64,000 bases of DNA from Phenylobacterium sp. LH3H17 (GCF_024298925.1 NZ_CP101283.1:434001-498000); one strand, 5' to 3'. Counted from the stretch's first letter, positions 8,345 through 14,973 are shown. Notes: generated by a model from the sequence alone, not told the origin. Numbers and translations: made by a program.

Positions 8345-9168
8345 GGCCGGAAGACCGCGAACTGGTGGCCCAGCTCTGCGCGGCGCGCGCGGGGCTTCGG
8401 GTCGATCCCGAAAAGTCCTACCTGATCGAGAGCCGCCTCGCGCCCGTGGCGCGGCGTGAGGGCTTCAGCGCGATCCCCGACCTGGTCACCGCCCTGCGCA
8501 CCAAACGCGAGGACCGGCTGGCCTGGGCCATCGTCGAGGCCATGGCCCAGTCGGAGACGGCATTCTTCCGCGACCGCGCGCCGTTTTCGCTGTTCCGCGA
8601 AGAGGTGTTGCCGACCCTGGCCCGCGTGCGCGACGGCGAACCCATCCGCATCTGGTCGGCCGCCTGCGGCTCGGGCCAGGAAGTCTATTCCCTGGCCATG
8701 ATCGTCGAGGACGAGCGGCCCGAGATGCCTGGGATCAAGGTCGAGCTGTTCGGCTCCGACCTCTGCGAACGCCAGCTCGAAAAGGCCCAGAGCGGCCTAT
8801 ACACGCAGTTCGAGGTGCAACGCGGCCTGCCGATCCGCCAGCTGGTGCGGCACTTCGAGAAGGTCGATGACATGTGGGCGCTCTCGCCGCGGGTCCGCCA
8901 GATGGTGCGCTGGCGGCGGATCAACCTGGTGGCCGACCTGTCTACCGCCGGCCGCTTCGACGTGATCTTCTGCCGCTATGTGCTGTGCGACCTGGTCGAG
9001 CCGATGAAGGCCCGCCTGCTGGAGAACCTGGCCCGCGCGCTCAGCCCCGAGGGCTTTCTGTTCCTGGGCGAAGGCGAGACCGCCACGGGCTTCGAGGACG
9101 CCTTCCAGCCGGTGGCCGGCCGGCCAGGCCTGTTCGCCCGCAACCCCGCCTTTCGCGTCGCGGCCTAG
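8341..9168 (+). CDS. cheR: CheR-type protein-glutamate O-methyltransferase
   Basis: This 275-residue protein has an all-helical N-terminal domain (residues 1-75). A SAM-dependent methyltransferase domain follows, with motif I WSAACGSGQEVYSLAM and the downstream DVIFCRYVLCD segment. CheR methylates glutamates of chemoreceptors using S-adenosylmethionine. The ATG at 8341 overlaps the receiver stop by 4 bp. With no receptor nearby, this is an accessory CheR whose target is encoded elsewhere. A terminator hairpin follows at 9181. Confidence 0.92.
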   Translation: MRPEDRELVAQLCAARAGLRVDPEKSYLIESRLAPVARREGFSAIPDLVTALRTKREDRLAWAIVEAMAQSETAFFRDRAPFSLFREEVLPTLARVRDGEPIRIWSAACGSGQEVYSLAMIVEDERPEMPGIKVELFGSDLCERQLEKAQSGLYTQFEVQRGLPIRQLVRHFEKVDDMWALSPRVRQMVRWRRINLVADLSTAGRFDVIFCRYVLCDLVEPMKARLLENLARALSPEGFLFLGEGETATGFEDAFQPVAGRPGLFARNPAFRVAA

Positions 9169-9180
9169 GGTCAAACGAAA

Positions 9181-9204
9181 AAGGCCCCGCCGGAGCGGGG
9201 CCTT
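9181..9204. terminator. Bidirectional intrinsic terminator between cheR and entericidin genes
   Basis: A perfect 10-bp inverted repeat, AAGGCCCCGC-CGGA-GCGGGGCCTT, lies between two convergent genes. It has A-rich sequence on the left and T/C-rich sequence on the right, so it could stop transcripts from both sides. Confidence 0.8.
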
Positions 9205-9224
9205 CTCGTCTCATCAGGCGTTGC

Positions 9225-9362
9225 CTAGCGCTTGGCGTCTTCGGCCGTGTCGCTGACGGCGTCACCGGCGGCGCTCACATCCTTGCCGGCTCCGGACACA
9301 GTGTTGCAGGCGCTGATGGTGAGGCTCGCGGCCATGACGGCCAGGATGGCGAACATACGCAT
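9225..9362 (-). CDS. Entericidin A/B family small lipoprotein
   Basis: This 45-residue protein begins MRMFAILAVMAASLTISAC, a lipoprotein signal with the lipobox ISAC. A short polar, alanine-rich mature part ending DTAEDAKR follows, typical of entericidins: small membrane lipoproteins induced in stationary phase or stress. GGAG precedes the ATG. An exact GGAAC-N16-CGTT motif lies 43 bp upstream, so it probably belongs to the EcfG regulon. It lies directly downstream of phyK on the same strand with its own promoter. Confidence 0.85.
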   Translation of the reverse strand: MRMFAILAVMAASLTISACNTVSGAGKDVSAAGDAVSDTAEDAKR

Positions 9363-9404
9363 TTTGGGTGTCTCCAGGGATGGTTGGAAATCTCGCGCAG
9401 ACCT

Positions 9405-9429
9405 AACGGTTAAGCCGCCGCCTGGTTCC
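9405..9429 (-). promoter_or_regulatory. EcfG-type promoter for the entericidin gene
   Basis: Read on the minus strand: GGAAC (9429-9425), 16-nt spacer, CGTT (9408-9405). It matches the alphaproteobacterial EcfG/SigT consensus exactly. The -35 element lies inside the last codons of phyK and the -10 just after its stop. Predicted transcription start is near 9398, leaving a leader of about 36 nt. Confidence 0.8.
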
Positions 9430-11131
9430 CGTTGGCCGAGGCCGGCTTTGGCTGTGGGTCGGCCGAGGGTGTCGGGAAGATCAGCCGCGCGGTTATCCCG
9501 CCCTTGTCGTTTCGCACCAGCTCTGAGCGGCCGCGAAGCTGGCGGCTGAACGCGGTCATCAGGGTGCGGCCGACGCCGGAGGAGACCAGGGCGTCGTCGG
9601 GGGCGGCGCCATCGTCGCAAATCTCCAGCTCGGCCTCCTCGCCATGGACGCGGAAATTGACGCTGAGCGTGCCGCCGCGGCCGGCGAAGGCGTGCTTCTG
9701 GGCGTTGGTGATGGCCTCGACCGCGAACAGGGCCAGCGGCGCCAGGCGGTCGGGATCGATCACCAGGTCGTCGACATGGATCTCGGTCTGGACGTGGGAT
9801 CCGCGGATGGCGTCGGCCGAGACCAGCTGGGCGGTGAGTTCCTCCAGGAAGGCGCGCAGGTCCACCCGCTTCAGGTCCGGACCCTGGTAGAGGGCGCGGT
9901 AGATCAGGGCGAGCGCCGTGATCCGCTGGCGGGTGTCGGACATGGCCGCACGCGCGGCGGGGTCGGCCAGGGCGCGCTGCTGCATGTTCAGCAGGGAGGA
10001 GATGACCTGGAGGTTGTTCTTCACCCGGTGGTGGATCTCGCGCATCAGCGCGTCCTTCTGCGCGAGGCTGTCGCGCAGCGAGGCGTCGCGCCCGACGATG
10101 GCGTCGGCCATGTCCTCCAGCGTCTCGGCCAGGTCGCGGATTTCGGGCGGCATCTGTTCCGCCTGGATCGGCCGCACGCTGAGCCGGCCCCGCGCGTAGA
10201 GCGCGGCGATCCGCTGCAGATAGGCGATCCAGCGGGTGACCACCCGTTCGGTCACCACCGACACCGCCACCAGGGCCAGGATGAAGGTCAGGATCGGAAA
10301 AGCTATGCCGGTCAGCGGGTTGAGGGTCGCCCAGGAGAAGATCCCGCCCGAGCGCGCCGAGAGGATCACATAGAGCTCGTCGCCCACCAGCGGCGCGGCC
10401 GAGAACACTCGGCGCTCGCCGCGCAGGTCGTTGGCGTACCAGACCAGCGAGCCTTTCTTCATCGCCTCGGTGCGCCAGTTCGCGGGGAGGTCCGGGAAGG
10501 CCTCCTTGTCGGTGGCGTTGATGAAGCCCCCGTCGCCGTCGGCCAGGGCCACCTCGGCCTGCTCGGGCAGGGAGCGGTCGGCGGTCCGCGGCGCCAGGCT
10601 CTCCAGCGAGATCACCGCCACGAAGGCGCCGTCGAAGCCCACGCGGGGGTCCCTCGCCGGCACCGCCGCCAGCAGGGCCGGAACGCGGGCGTATTCGGCG
10701 CCCGGATCGCGGGTGATGACCAGGTTGTCGCCGGCCGCCGTTCGCTTGAACCACTCCCGTCCGGCGCGGCCCGGATCGGCGGGCACGTCGCTGGCGGCGC
10801 AGGCCACCCGACCGCGCCGATCGAAGCGGATCAGGTTGAAATAGCCCGGGATGCGCTTCGTCACGAGGTCCAGGCGGGTGGCGCAGTTCAGGCCCACCGA
10901 CCCCGGCGCCAGGGTCTGGAGCAGGATGTCGGCGGCTTCCATCCGCGCCCGGGCCGTTGCGGCGCTGCGCTCGGCCGAGGCGGCCAACTCCTCGCGGAGC
11001 TGGTCGCGATCATTGCGGAATGCGATCGCCGATTGGATCACGCCCAGCATCAGGACCGGCAAAAGCGCGGCCGCCAGCGCGGCCGTCAGCCGGACCCTGA
11101 TCGTTGACAGCGAACCCCAGGGCGAATGCAT
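9410..11131 (-). CDS. phyK: Membrane sensor histidine kinase of the general stress response (PhyK-like, HisKA_2)
   Basis: This 573-residue kinase has a first membrane helix near residues 15-37, a periplasmic sensor region to about residue 260, a second membrane helix (FPILTFILALVAVSVVTE), a linker, then a HisKA_2 dimerisation domain. Its H-box is EIHHRVKNNLQVISSLLNM (His near 365), followed by a HATPase_c domain with EAITNAQKHAF. The start at 11131 follows AGAGGA and lies 10 bp after the ecfG stop, so it belongs to the nepR-ecfG operon. In Caulobacter the equivalent kinase phosphorylates PhyR. The sensed signal is unknown. The last codons overlap the -35 of the entericidin promoter. Confidence 0.88.
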   Translation of the reverse strand: MHSPWGSLSTIRVRLTAALAAALLPVLMLGVIQSAIAFRNDRDQLREELAASAERSAATARARMEAADILLQTLAPGSVGLNCATRLDLVTKRIPGYFNLIRFDRRGRVACAASDVPADPGRAGREWFKRTAAGDNLVITRDPGAEYARVPALLAAVPARDPRVGFDGAFVAVISLESLAPRTADRSLPEQAEVALADGDGGFINATDKEAFPDLPANWRTEAMKKGSLVWYANDLRGERRVFSAAPLVGDELYVILSARSGGIFSWATLNPLTGIAFPILTFILALVAVSVVTERVVTRWIAYLQRIAALYARGRLSVRPIQAEQMPPEIRDLAETLEDMADAIVGRDASLRDSLAQKDALMREIHHRVKNNLQVISSLLNMQQRALADPAARAAMSDTRQRITALALIYRALYQGPDLKRVDLRAFLEELTAQLVSADAIRGSHVQTEIHVDDLVIDPDRLAPLALFAVEAITNAQKHAFAGRGGTLSVNFRVHGEEAELEICDDGAAPDDALVSSGVGRTLMTAFSRQLRGRSELVRNDKGGITARLIFPTPSADPQPKPASANGNQAAA

Positions 11132-11141
11132 CGTCCTCTTT

Positions 11142-11747
11142 CTAGCGAACGGTGCTGAGACGCTCCGCGTCCGCCAGGATGGATCGCATGGCGTCGCCGG
11201 CCGACCCGCCGTCGCGCTCATATGAGCCGTCGTCGAGGATGACGTGCAAGGCCTTACGCGCGCGGCTGACGCGGCTCTTCACCGTGCCCACGGCGCAGCC
11301 GCAGATCTCGGCGGCCTCCTCGTAGGCGAAGCCGCCGGCGCCGACCAGGATCAGCGCCTCGCGTTGTTCTGCGGGGAGCTGGGCCAGGCTGAGCCGCAGT
11401 TCGTCCAAGGCCACCGGGGCCTCGGGGTCGTCCACGGCCACAAGGGTCCGCTCGGCGGCTTCCTGGTCGAGCTGGGTCTGGCGCCAGGATCGGCGCTTCT
11501 CGGAATAGAACTGATTGCGCAGGATCATGAAGGTCCAGGCCTTCATGTTGGTGCCCATCTGGAAGCTCGCGCGGGCATCCCACGCCTTCATCATGGCGTC
11601 CTGCGCCAGGTCGTCGGCGCCGGCCGGCTCGCCCGCCAGGGTGCGGGCGAAGGCCCGCAGATGGGGAATGAGCTGGACGAGTTCGCGCTTGAACGCCTCG
11701 TCGGCCGCAGGCGTGCGGGGGGGACGGTCGGCCTTAACTTCCGCCAT
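11142..11747 (-). CDS. ecfG: General stress response ECF sigma factor EcfG (SigT)
   Basis: This 201-residue sigma factor has region 2 (LAQDAMMKAWDARASFQMG and MKAWTFMILRNQF) and region 4 (LAQLPAEQREALILVGAGG, then a helix-turn-helix in YEEAAEICGCAVGTVKSRV). It is the EcfG group, recognising GGAAC-N16/17-CGTT and held inactive by NepR. The ATG overlaps the nepR TGA (TGATG), so the sigma and anti-sigma factors are translationally coupled. The first GSR promoter lies upstream of nepR, so EcfG is autoregulated. Confidence 0.95.
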   Translation of the reverse strand: MAEVKADRPPRTPAADEAFKRELVQLIPHLRAFARTLAGEPAGADDLAQDAMMKAWDARASFQMGTNMKAWTFMILRNQFYSEKRRSWRQTQLDQEAAERTLVAVDDPEAPVALDELRLSLAQLPAEQREALILVGAGGFAYEEAAEICGCAVGTVKSRVSRARKALHVILDDGSYERDGGSAGDAMRSILADAERLSTVR

Positions 11748-11935
11748 CAGCCCTTCTCCGCAGCCGTTTTGTCAGCCCTGCGGAGAATCTCGAGGAACTC
11801 GTCGGGGACAGGTTCGCTGACCACTTCGTCGAACATCTGACGCAAACGCACGCCGATCGCCTGCTGACGCAGGCGGGCTTCGTCCAGAGCGGCTGACGCC
11901 TTGCGTCGTTCCTCTGTGGGTCGCTGTTCTATCAT
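11747..11935 (-). CDS. nepR: Anti-sigma factor NepR
   Basis: This 62-residue protein has the conserved NepR core IGVRLRQMFDEVVSEPVPDEFLEIL, in which two helices bind either EcfG or phosphorylated PhyR. The frame extends to a TTG at 11995, but that codon overlaps the -10 element of the upstream promoter and would lie upstream of the predicted transcript start. The first usable start is therefore the ATG at 11935, giving a normal NepR length. The Shine-Dalgarno is weak. It overlaps ecfG by the shared TGATG. Confidence 0.92.
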   Translation of the reverse strand: MIEQRPTEERRKASAALDEARLRQQAIGVRLRQMFDEVVSEPVPDEFLEILRRADKTAAEKG

Positions 11936-11993
11936 GTCGTCGGCGCCCGGCTTTCGCGGAGCCCGCCCCCTCGATACCTCTTCGTCGCCGCTC

Positions 11994-12018
11994 AACGTCC
12001 CATTCCAATCCGGGTTCC
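11994..12018 (-). promoter_or_regulatory. EcfG autoregulatory promoter of nepR-ecfG-phyK
   Basis: On the minus strand: GGAAC (12018-12014), 16-nt spacer, CGTT (11997-11994), an exact consensus match. Predicted start is near 11987, giving a leader of about 52 nt before the nepR ATG. It is back to back with the phyR promoter; the -35 boxes are 38 bp apart. Confidence 0.85.
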
Positions 12019-12056
12019 ATGCGTGCGCCCTAAGATGCAGAAAACCATATTCCGAG

Positions 12057-12081
12057 GGAACCGGTTCCCAAAGGCCACGTT
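12057..12081 (+). promoter_or_regulatory. EcfG-type promoter of phyR
   Basis: GGAAC (12057-12061), 16-nt spacer, CGTT (12078-12081), an exact match. The -35 lies in the palindrome GGGAACCGGTTCCC. Predicted start is near 12088, about 65 nt before the phyR TTG. This makes a positive loop in which EcfG raises the level of its own activator. Confidence 0.85.
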
Positions 12082-12153
12082 TAGGCGCCTATGATGGGTC
12101 TCGGGGTCACGCCCCCGCGCGCTCTCATGATTTTTTACGGGAGGGGTATAGCC

Positions 12154-12951
12154 TTGAGTCTTCTTGCCCGACTGGCGCCGCATCTGCCCTATGTGCGCCG
12201 CTACGCGCGCGCGCTTACTGGCGATCAGACCACCGGCGATCATTATGTCCGCGTGGCGCTGGAAGCGCTGGCTGCAGGCGAACGGGTCCTGGAGTCGAAT
12301 CTGACTCCCCGCGTCGCCCTGTACCACGTCTTCCACGCCATCTGGCTGTCCACCGGCGCCCAGCTCGAGCCCCCTGCGGACGTCACGGAAGGGACCGACG
12401 ACGCCAGTCGCCGTCTGATGCGGATCGCGCCGCGTTCGCGCCAGGCCTTCCTGCTCACCGCTCTTGAGGGCTTCACCCCGTCCGAGGCCGCCCAGATCCT
12501 GGGCGCCGACTTCGCGGAGGTCGAACGGCTGATCGGCGAGGCTCAAGCCGAGATCGACGCCGAACTGGCCACCGAGGTGCTGATCATCGAGGACGAGCCG
12601 GTCATCGCGGCCGACATCGAAGCCCTGGTCACCGAACTGGGCCACACGGTGGTCGATATCGCCGCCACTCGCACCGAGGCGGTGGACGCCATCAACCGCC
12701 GCACCCCGGGGCTTGTGCTCGCCGACATCCAGCTCGCCGACGGCTCTTCGGGCATCGATGCGGTGAAGGACATCCTGGCCCGCTTCGACATCCCGGTGAT
12801 CTTCATCACCGCCTTCCCCGAACGACTGCTGACCGGGGAACGGCCCGAGCCGACCTTCCTGATCACCAAGCCGTTCCAACCCGAAACCGTGAAGGCGGCT
12901 ATCGGCCAGGCCCTGTTCTTTCATCCGAGGAACACCCGCAAGGCGGCCTAG
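12154..12951 (+). CDS. phyR: Anti-anti-sigma response regulator PhyR
   Basis: This 265-residue protein has an N-terminal sigma-like domain (residues 1-125, with RRYARALTGDQTTGDHYVR and a region-4-like segment TALEGFTPSEAAQILGADF). A C-terminal receiver follows, with IIEDEP, the phospho-acceptor in LVLADIQLADG near residue 190, FITAFPERLL and TKPF. Phosphorylation exposes the sigma-like domain, which captures NepR and frees EcfG. I chose TTG at 12154 because GGGAGGGG precedes it by about 8 nt and family members start MSLLxRLAPHLP. In-frame ATGs at 12091-12127 lack a ribosome site. Confidence 0.95.
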   Translation: MSLLARLAPHLPYVRRYARALTGDQTTGDHYVRVALEALAAGERVLESNLTPRVALYHVFHAIWLSTGAQLEPPADVTEGTDDASRRLMRIAPRSRQAFLLTALEGFTPSEAAQILGADFAEVERLIGEAQAEIDAELATEVLIIEDEPVIAADIEALVTELGHTVVDIAATRTEAVDAINRRTPGLVLADIQLADGSSGIDAVKDILARFDIPVIFITAFPERLLTGERPEPTFLITKPFQPETVKAAIGQALFFHPRNTRKAA

Positions 12952-12975
12952 GAACGACGCTCTGCATAAGGCGTT
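12951..12975 (+). promoter_or_regulatory. EcfG-type promoter upstream of DUF1328 gene 1
   Basis: GGAAC (12951-12955) begins on the last base of the phyR stop codon. A 16-nt spacer and CGTT (12972-12975) follow, an exact match. Predicted start is near 12982, directly in front of the hairpin at 12986-13009. Confidence 0.75.
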
Positions 12976-12985
12976 GAACTGATCT

Positions 12986-13013
12986 CGCCGCGCCCCGCCG
13001 GGCGCGGCGTTTT
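12986..13013 (+). terminator. Intrinsic terminator-like hairpin after phyR, in the DUF1328 leader
   Basis: CGCCGCGCC and GGCGCGGCG form a perfect 9-bp stem with a 6-nt loop, followed by TTTT. It would end phyR transcripts. It would also lie at the extreme 5' end of RNA from the promoter at 12951-12975. Confidence 0.7.
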
Positions 13014-13030
13014 CATTTCGGGAGTTCGCC

Positions 13031-13204
13031 ATGTTGGGTTGGTCGCTGGTCTTCGCCGTTCTCGCCATCGTGGCGGGCTTGCTCGGCTTCGTGGGGCTGG
13101 CCGGGCTCGCCGCCACCATCGCCAAGGTCCTGTTCGTGGTCTTCCTGGTCCTGCTGATCGCCAGCTTCGTCCTGCGGGCCGTGCGCGGCCAGTCGGTGCT
13201 CTGA
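13031..13204 (+). CDS. DUF1328 small membrane protein (YtjA-like), copy 1
   Basis: This 57-residue protein begins [20 protein letters not shown] and continues through a second hydrophobic segment [16 protein letters not shown] to a basic tail RAVRGQSVL. It is a two-helix inner-membrane peptide of the DUF1328 family. GGGAG lies 8 bp before the ATG. The biochemical role is unknown. A paralog, also behind an EcfG motif, lies at 17210-17383. A 26-bp palindrome (13224-13249) follows as a terminator. Confidence 0.88.
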   Translation: MLGWSLVFAVLAIVAGLLGFVGLAGLAATIAKVLFVVFLVLLIASFVLRAVRGQSVL

Positions 13205-13223
13205 GCGATCCGTCGCCCAACGA

Positions 13224-13249
13224 AAACGGCCGCCCGCGGGCGGCCGTTT
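13224..13249. terminator. Palindromic terminator after DUF1328 copy 1
   Basis: AAACGGCCGCCCG pairs with CGGGCGGCCGTTT as a perfect 26-bp palindrome ending in TTT. It lies between the DUF1328 gene and the convergent gene at 13270, and probably serves both strands. Confidence 0.7.
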
Positions 13250-13269
13250 CCATTTCCCGAACGCGGAGG

Positions 13270-13533
13270 TCAGCGACCGGGCGTGGGGGCCGTCTGCAGG
13301 GCCGCCGGCGCGGGCTCGCCCATGTCGAAAGCCTTGGCGTCGGCCTGTTGGCGGGCGTTGTTGGGCGCCGTCGAGGCCAGGTCGTCGGCCCGCCAGCTCC
13401 AAGCCCCGAAAAGGGCGAGCGCCGCCAGCGCCGTGGAAACCACGAGCACCCAGAACATATGAACGCCCAGCCGTCCCTGCCGCGCGCGCGTCGCGCCCAG
13501 GCCGGTGCGGGTGAATCGGGAAGTGGTGGCCAT
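13270..13533 (-). CDS. Hypothetical single-span membrane protein
   Basis: This 87-residue protein has a basic N terminus, one hydrophobic helix (MFWVLVVSTALAALALFGAW, about residues 26-45) and a proline/alanine-rich C-terminal tail that probably faces the periplasm. AGGAGA lies upstream of the ATG at 13533. It follows the gene at 13570 by 36 bp on the same strand with no promoter motif between, so the two are probably one transcript from the promoter at 13821-13846. I do not recognise a named family. Confidence 0.65.
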   Translation of the reverse strand: MATTSRFTRTGLGATRARQGRLGVHMFWVLVVSTALAALALFGAWSWRADDLASTAPNNARQQADAKAFDMGEPAPAALQTAPTPGR

Positions 13534-13569
13534 GCAGTGGTCTCCTGAATGCGTCGCCAGAGGCGGGAA

Positions 13570-13776
13570 CTAGGGCAGATAGCTGAACGGGCCGGGAGGA
13601 ACCGGGTGCTCGGTGTCGTCGCGGACGGCCGACATCTGGCCGAGCACGCCGCCGGCCACCGCGATGCTCAGAACCGCCCCGATCGCCATCCATCGCCGCC
13701 GCGCTATGCGCTGTCGACGGGAGGGTGTGGAGAAGAGAACCAGTCCGCCGTGCGGAGCCTCGTATCCGCGCATCAT
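13570..13776 (-). CDS. Hypothetical small membrane protein
   Basis: This 68-residue protein begins MMRGYEAPHGG. A basic stretch (RRQRIARRRW) is followed by one membrane helix (MAIGAVLSIAVAGGVLG) and a short acidic/proline tail. GAGGGA precedes the ATG pair at 13776/13773. A GTG at 13797 is possible but lacks a ribosome site. It sits downstream of a GGAAC-N17-CGTT motif and ahead of the gene at 13270. No family is recognised; the topology suggests a basic cytoplasmic face and a short periplasmic tail. Confidence 0.62.
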   Translation of the reverse strand: MMRGYEAPHGGLVLFSTPSRRQRIARRRWMAIGAVLSIAVAGGVLGQMSAVRDDTEHPVPPGPFSYLP

Positions 13777-13820
13777 GTCCCTCGCGCCCCTGTTCACGGG
13801 CGAAACGCCCGCACCTCGCT

Positions 13821-13846
13821 AACGTGCGGGACCAGTCCGGTGTTCC
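13821..13846 (-). promoter_or_regulatory. EcfG-type promoter (17-nt spacer) for 13570-13776 and 13270-13533
   Basis: On the minus strand: GGAAC (13846-13842), 17-nt spacer, CGTT (13824-13821). The sequence is exact with the longer of the two accepted spacings. Predicted start is near 13814, about 38 nt before the ATG at 13776. Confidence 0.65.
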
Positions 13847-13920
13847 CGGCTTGACCGTGCGCGGCGGCCCGCGTCATCGGGCGGGTTCGCTTTTTGCGCC
13901 GGAAGGGCCATCTTAGGGCC

Positions 13921-14247
13921 ATGAGCAAGTTCAGATCCCTGATCGCGGCCCTCCTCCTGATGTCGCTGCCGCTGACCGCCCAGGCCGCCGCGCCGGTCGA
14001 CGCCGCCGGCCTCGAGGGCAAGGCTGTGATCGGCCAGGGCGGCGTCGTGCTGGGTCATGTGGAGCGGGTGATCCTGGGCGCCGATGGGGCGCCGGCCCAG
14101 GTGCTGGTGCGGCCTAAAGGCGTCCGGGCCAGCGGTCCTCGCAGCCTCTCCGTCAAGGCCTTGAAGGTCGCGGGCGCTAGCCTGAGCGCGCCCCTGACCA
14201 AGGCCGAATTCGACGCCATGCCGGCCATCGAACCAACCTTCGAATAG
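13921..14247 (+). CDS. Exported PRC-barrel-like protein
   Basis: This 108-residue protein has a signal peptide (MSKFRSLIAALLLMSLPLTA, cleavage after QAA). A small beta-barrel domain follows, with GKAVIGQGGVVLGHVERVI and AQVLVRPKGV, resembling PRC-barrel strands. PRC-barrel domains bind RNA or act as surface adaptors. It shares the 144-bp region 13777-13920 with the divergent small membrane gene; I see no EcfG motif on its strand. The RNA candidate at 14304 begins 57 bp beyond its stop. Confidence 0.65.
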   Translation: MSKFRSLIAALLLMSLPLTAQAAAPVDAAGLEGKAVIGQGGVVLGHVERVILGADGAPAQVLVRPKGVRASGPRSLSVKALKVAGASLSAPLTKAEFDAMPAIEPTFE

Positions 14248-14272
14248 GCGGCAAAAAAACTCGCCTATGCCG

Positions 14273-14297
14273 GGAACATAACATTTGGGTGTGGGTT
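14273..14297 (+). promoter_or_regulatory. Near-consensus EcfG promoter for the small RNA candidate
   Basis: GGAAC (14273-14277), 16-nt spacer, then GGTT (14294-14297), one base from the CGTT consensus. Predicted start is 14303-14306. No gene start lies within 400 bp downstream on this strand, so it would drive a non-coding RNA. Confidence 0.5.
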
Positions 14298-14303
14298 TAT
14301 TCG

Positions 14304-14427
14304 ATGCGGAGGCGGCGACGCCCCCCCCCGACTTGAGGCCGGCGACTATGCCGGTCTGCCGTCTCCGCACCCCCTTTTTCTCGATGATGCAGACTTCAAG
14401 GCGGACCCCAGGTCCGCCTTCTTCTTT
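14304..14427 (+). ncRNA. Candidate small RNA with exposed C-tract (GsrN-like)
   Basis: The region between the PRC-barrel gene and the OmpA-like gene has no ORF but strong RNA structure. Bases 14306-14317 can pair with 14357-14368 as a 12-bp stem (two G-U pairs). The stem encloses a nine-C run at 14321-14329, apparently unpaired, and an inner hairpin GCCGGC-GACUAU-GCCGGU. A second hairpin at 14398-14420 followed by CTTCTTT is a terminator. Total length would be about 124 nt. In Caulobacter, the SigT-dependent RNA GsrN is about 100 nt and uses a C-rich loop to bind katG mRNA. Promoter type, C-tract and GSR neighbourhood match; sequence homology is not tested. Confidence 0.5.
14398..14427 (+). 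terminator. Intrinsic terminator at the end of the small RNA candidate
   Basis: AAGGCGGACC and GGTCCGCCTT form a perfect 10-bp stem with a CCA loop, followed by CTTCTTT. It may also serve the convergent OmpA-like gene. Confidence 0.8.
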
Positions 14428-14439
14428 GCCTGCCTCGGC

Positions 14440-14889
14440 CTAGCGGGGCCTGCTGAGCTCCACCGTCACATCGGCCCGTCGGCGTAGGGGCTGCAGGTCC
14501 CCGGTGCGGGTGGTGGCCCCGCTCTGGCCGGCGGCTGTCAGGTCGACTTCCGCGGTTGGGAGGCCTGTGGCGGCCAGGGCCTCGCTCACCGAGGCGGCGC
14601 GTCTCTTCGAGAGTTCGAGGTTCGCCGCAGGGGCGCCGGCGGCGTCAGCCAGCCCCAGAACCGTCACGCGGTCCACCCTGCAGGTCTTGGCCTGGGTCGA
14701 AGCCTGGGCCAGCACCGCGCGGCCCTCCGAGGTGATCTGTGCGCTGTCGGGTTCGAAATAGACCTGGACGGTGACGTCCTCGCAGCGCGAGGTCGCGGTG
14801 ACGATGCGGTCCCGTCCCGCGCGCGTGGCGCAGCCGGCGGTTGCAAGTCCCGCAACCAGGGTGATCGTCAAGATCGCCTGAGCCTTCAT
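14440..14889 (-). CDS. OmpA-family lipoprotein
   Basis: This 149-residue protein has a lipoprotein signal (lipobox TAGC near residue 20) and one OmpA_C-like peptidoglycan-binding domain. It has VYFEPDSAQITSEGRAVLA, VLGLADAAGAPAANLELSKRR and an arginine at the end of the helix. It is probably anchored in the outer membrane and binds peptidoglycan. The usual GHTD motif is reduced to GLADAAG. I looked for an EcfG promoter upstream (14890-14973) and found none with correct spacing. Confidence 0.82.
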   Translation of the reverse strand: MKAQAILTITLVAGLATAGCATRAGRDRIVTATSRCEDVTVQVYFEPDSAQITSEGRAVLAQASTQAKTCRVDRVTVLGLADAAGAPAANLELSKRRAASVSEALAATGLPTAEVDLTAAGQSGATTRTGDLQPLRRRADVTVELSRPR

Positions 14890-14973
14890 CGTACGCCCCT
14901 GTCGCGCCGTAACGTGGAAAGGGCGGCCAGCATAGCCGACCGCCCTTCTGATACCAGTGCTGTAGCCGCCGCC

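Noticed and set aside
11936-11995. 20-residue N-terminal extension of NepR from the TTG at 11995
   Set aside because: The TTG lies in the -10 element of the nepR promoter and the added residues are not part of the NepR family core.
14890-14973. EcfG promoter for the OmpA-like lipoprotein
   Set aside because: An AACG is present (minus-strand CGTT), but no GTTCC follows at 16-17 nt.
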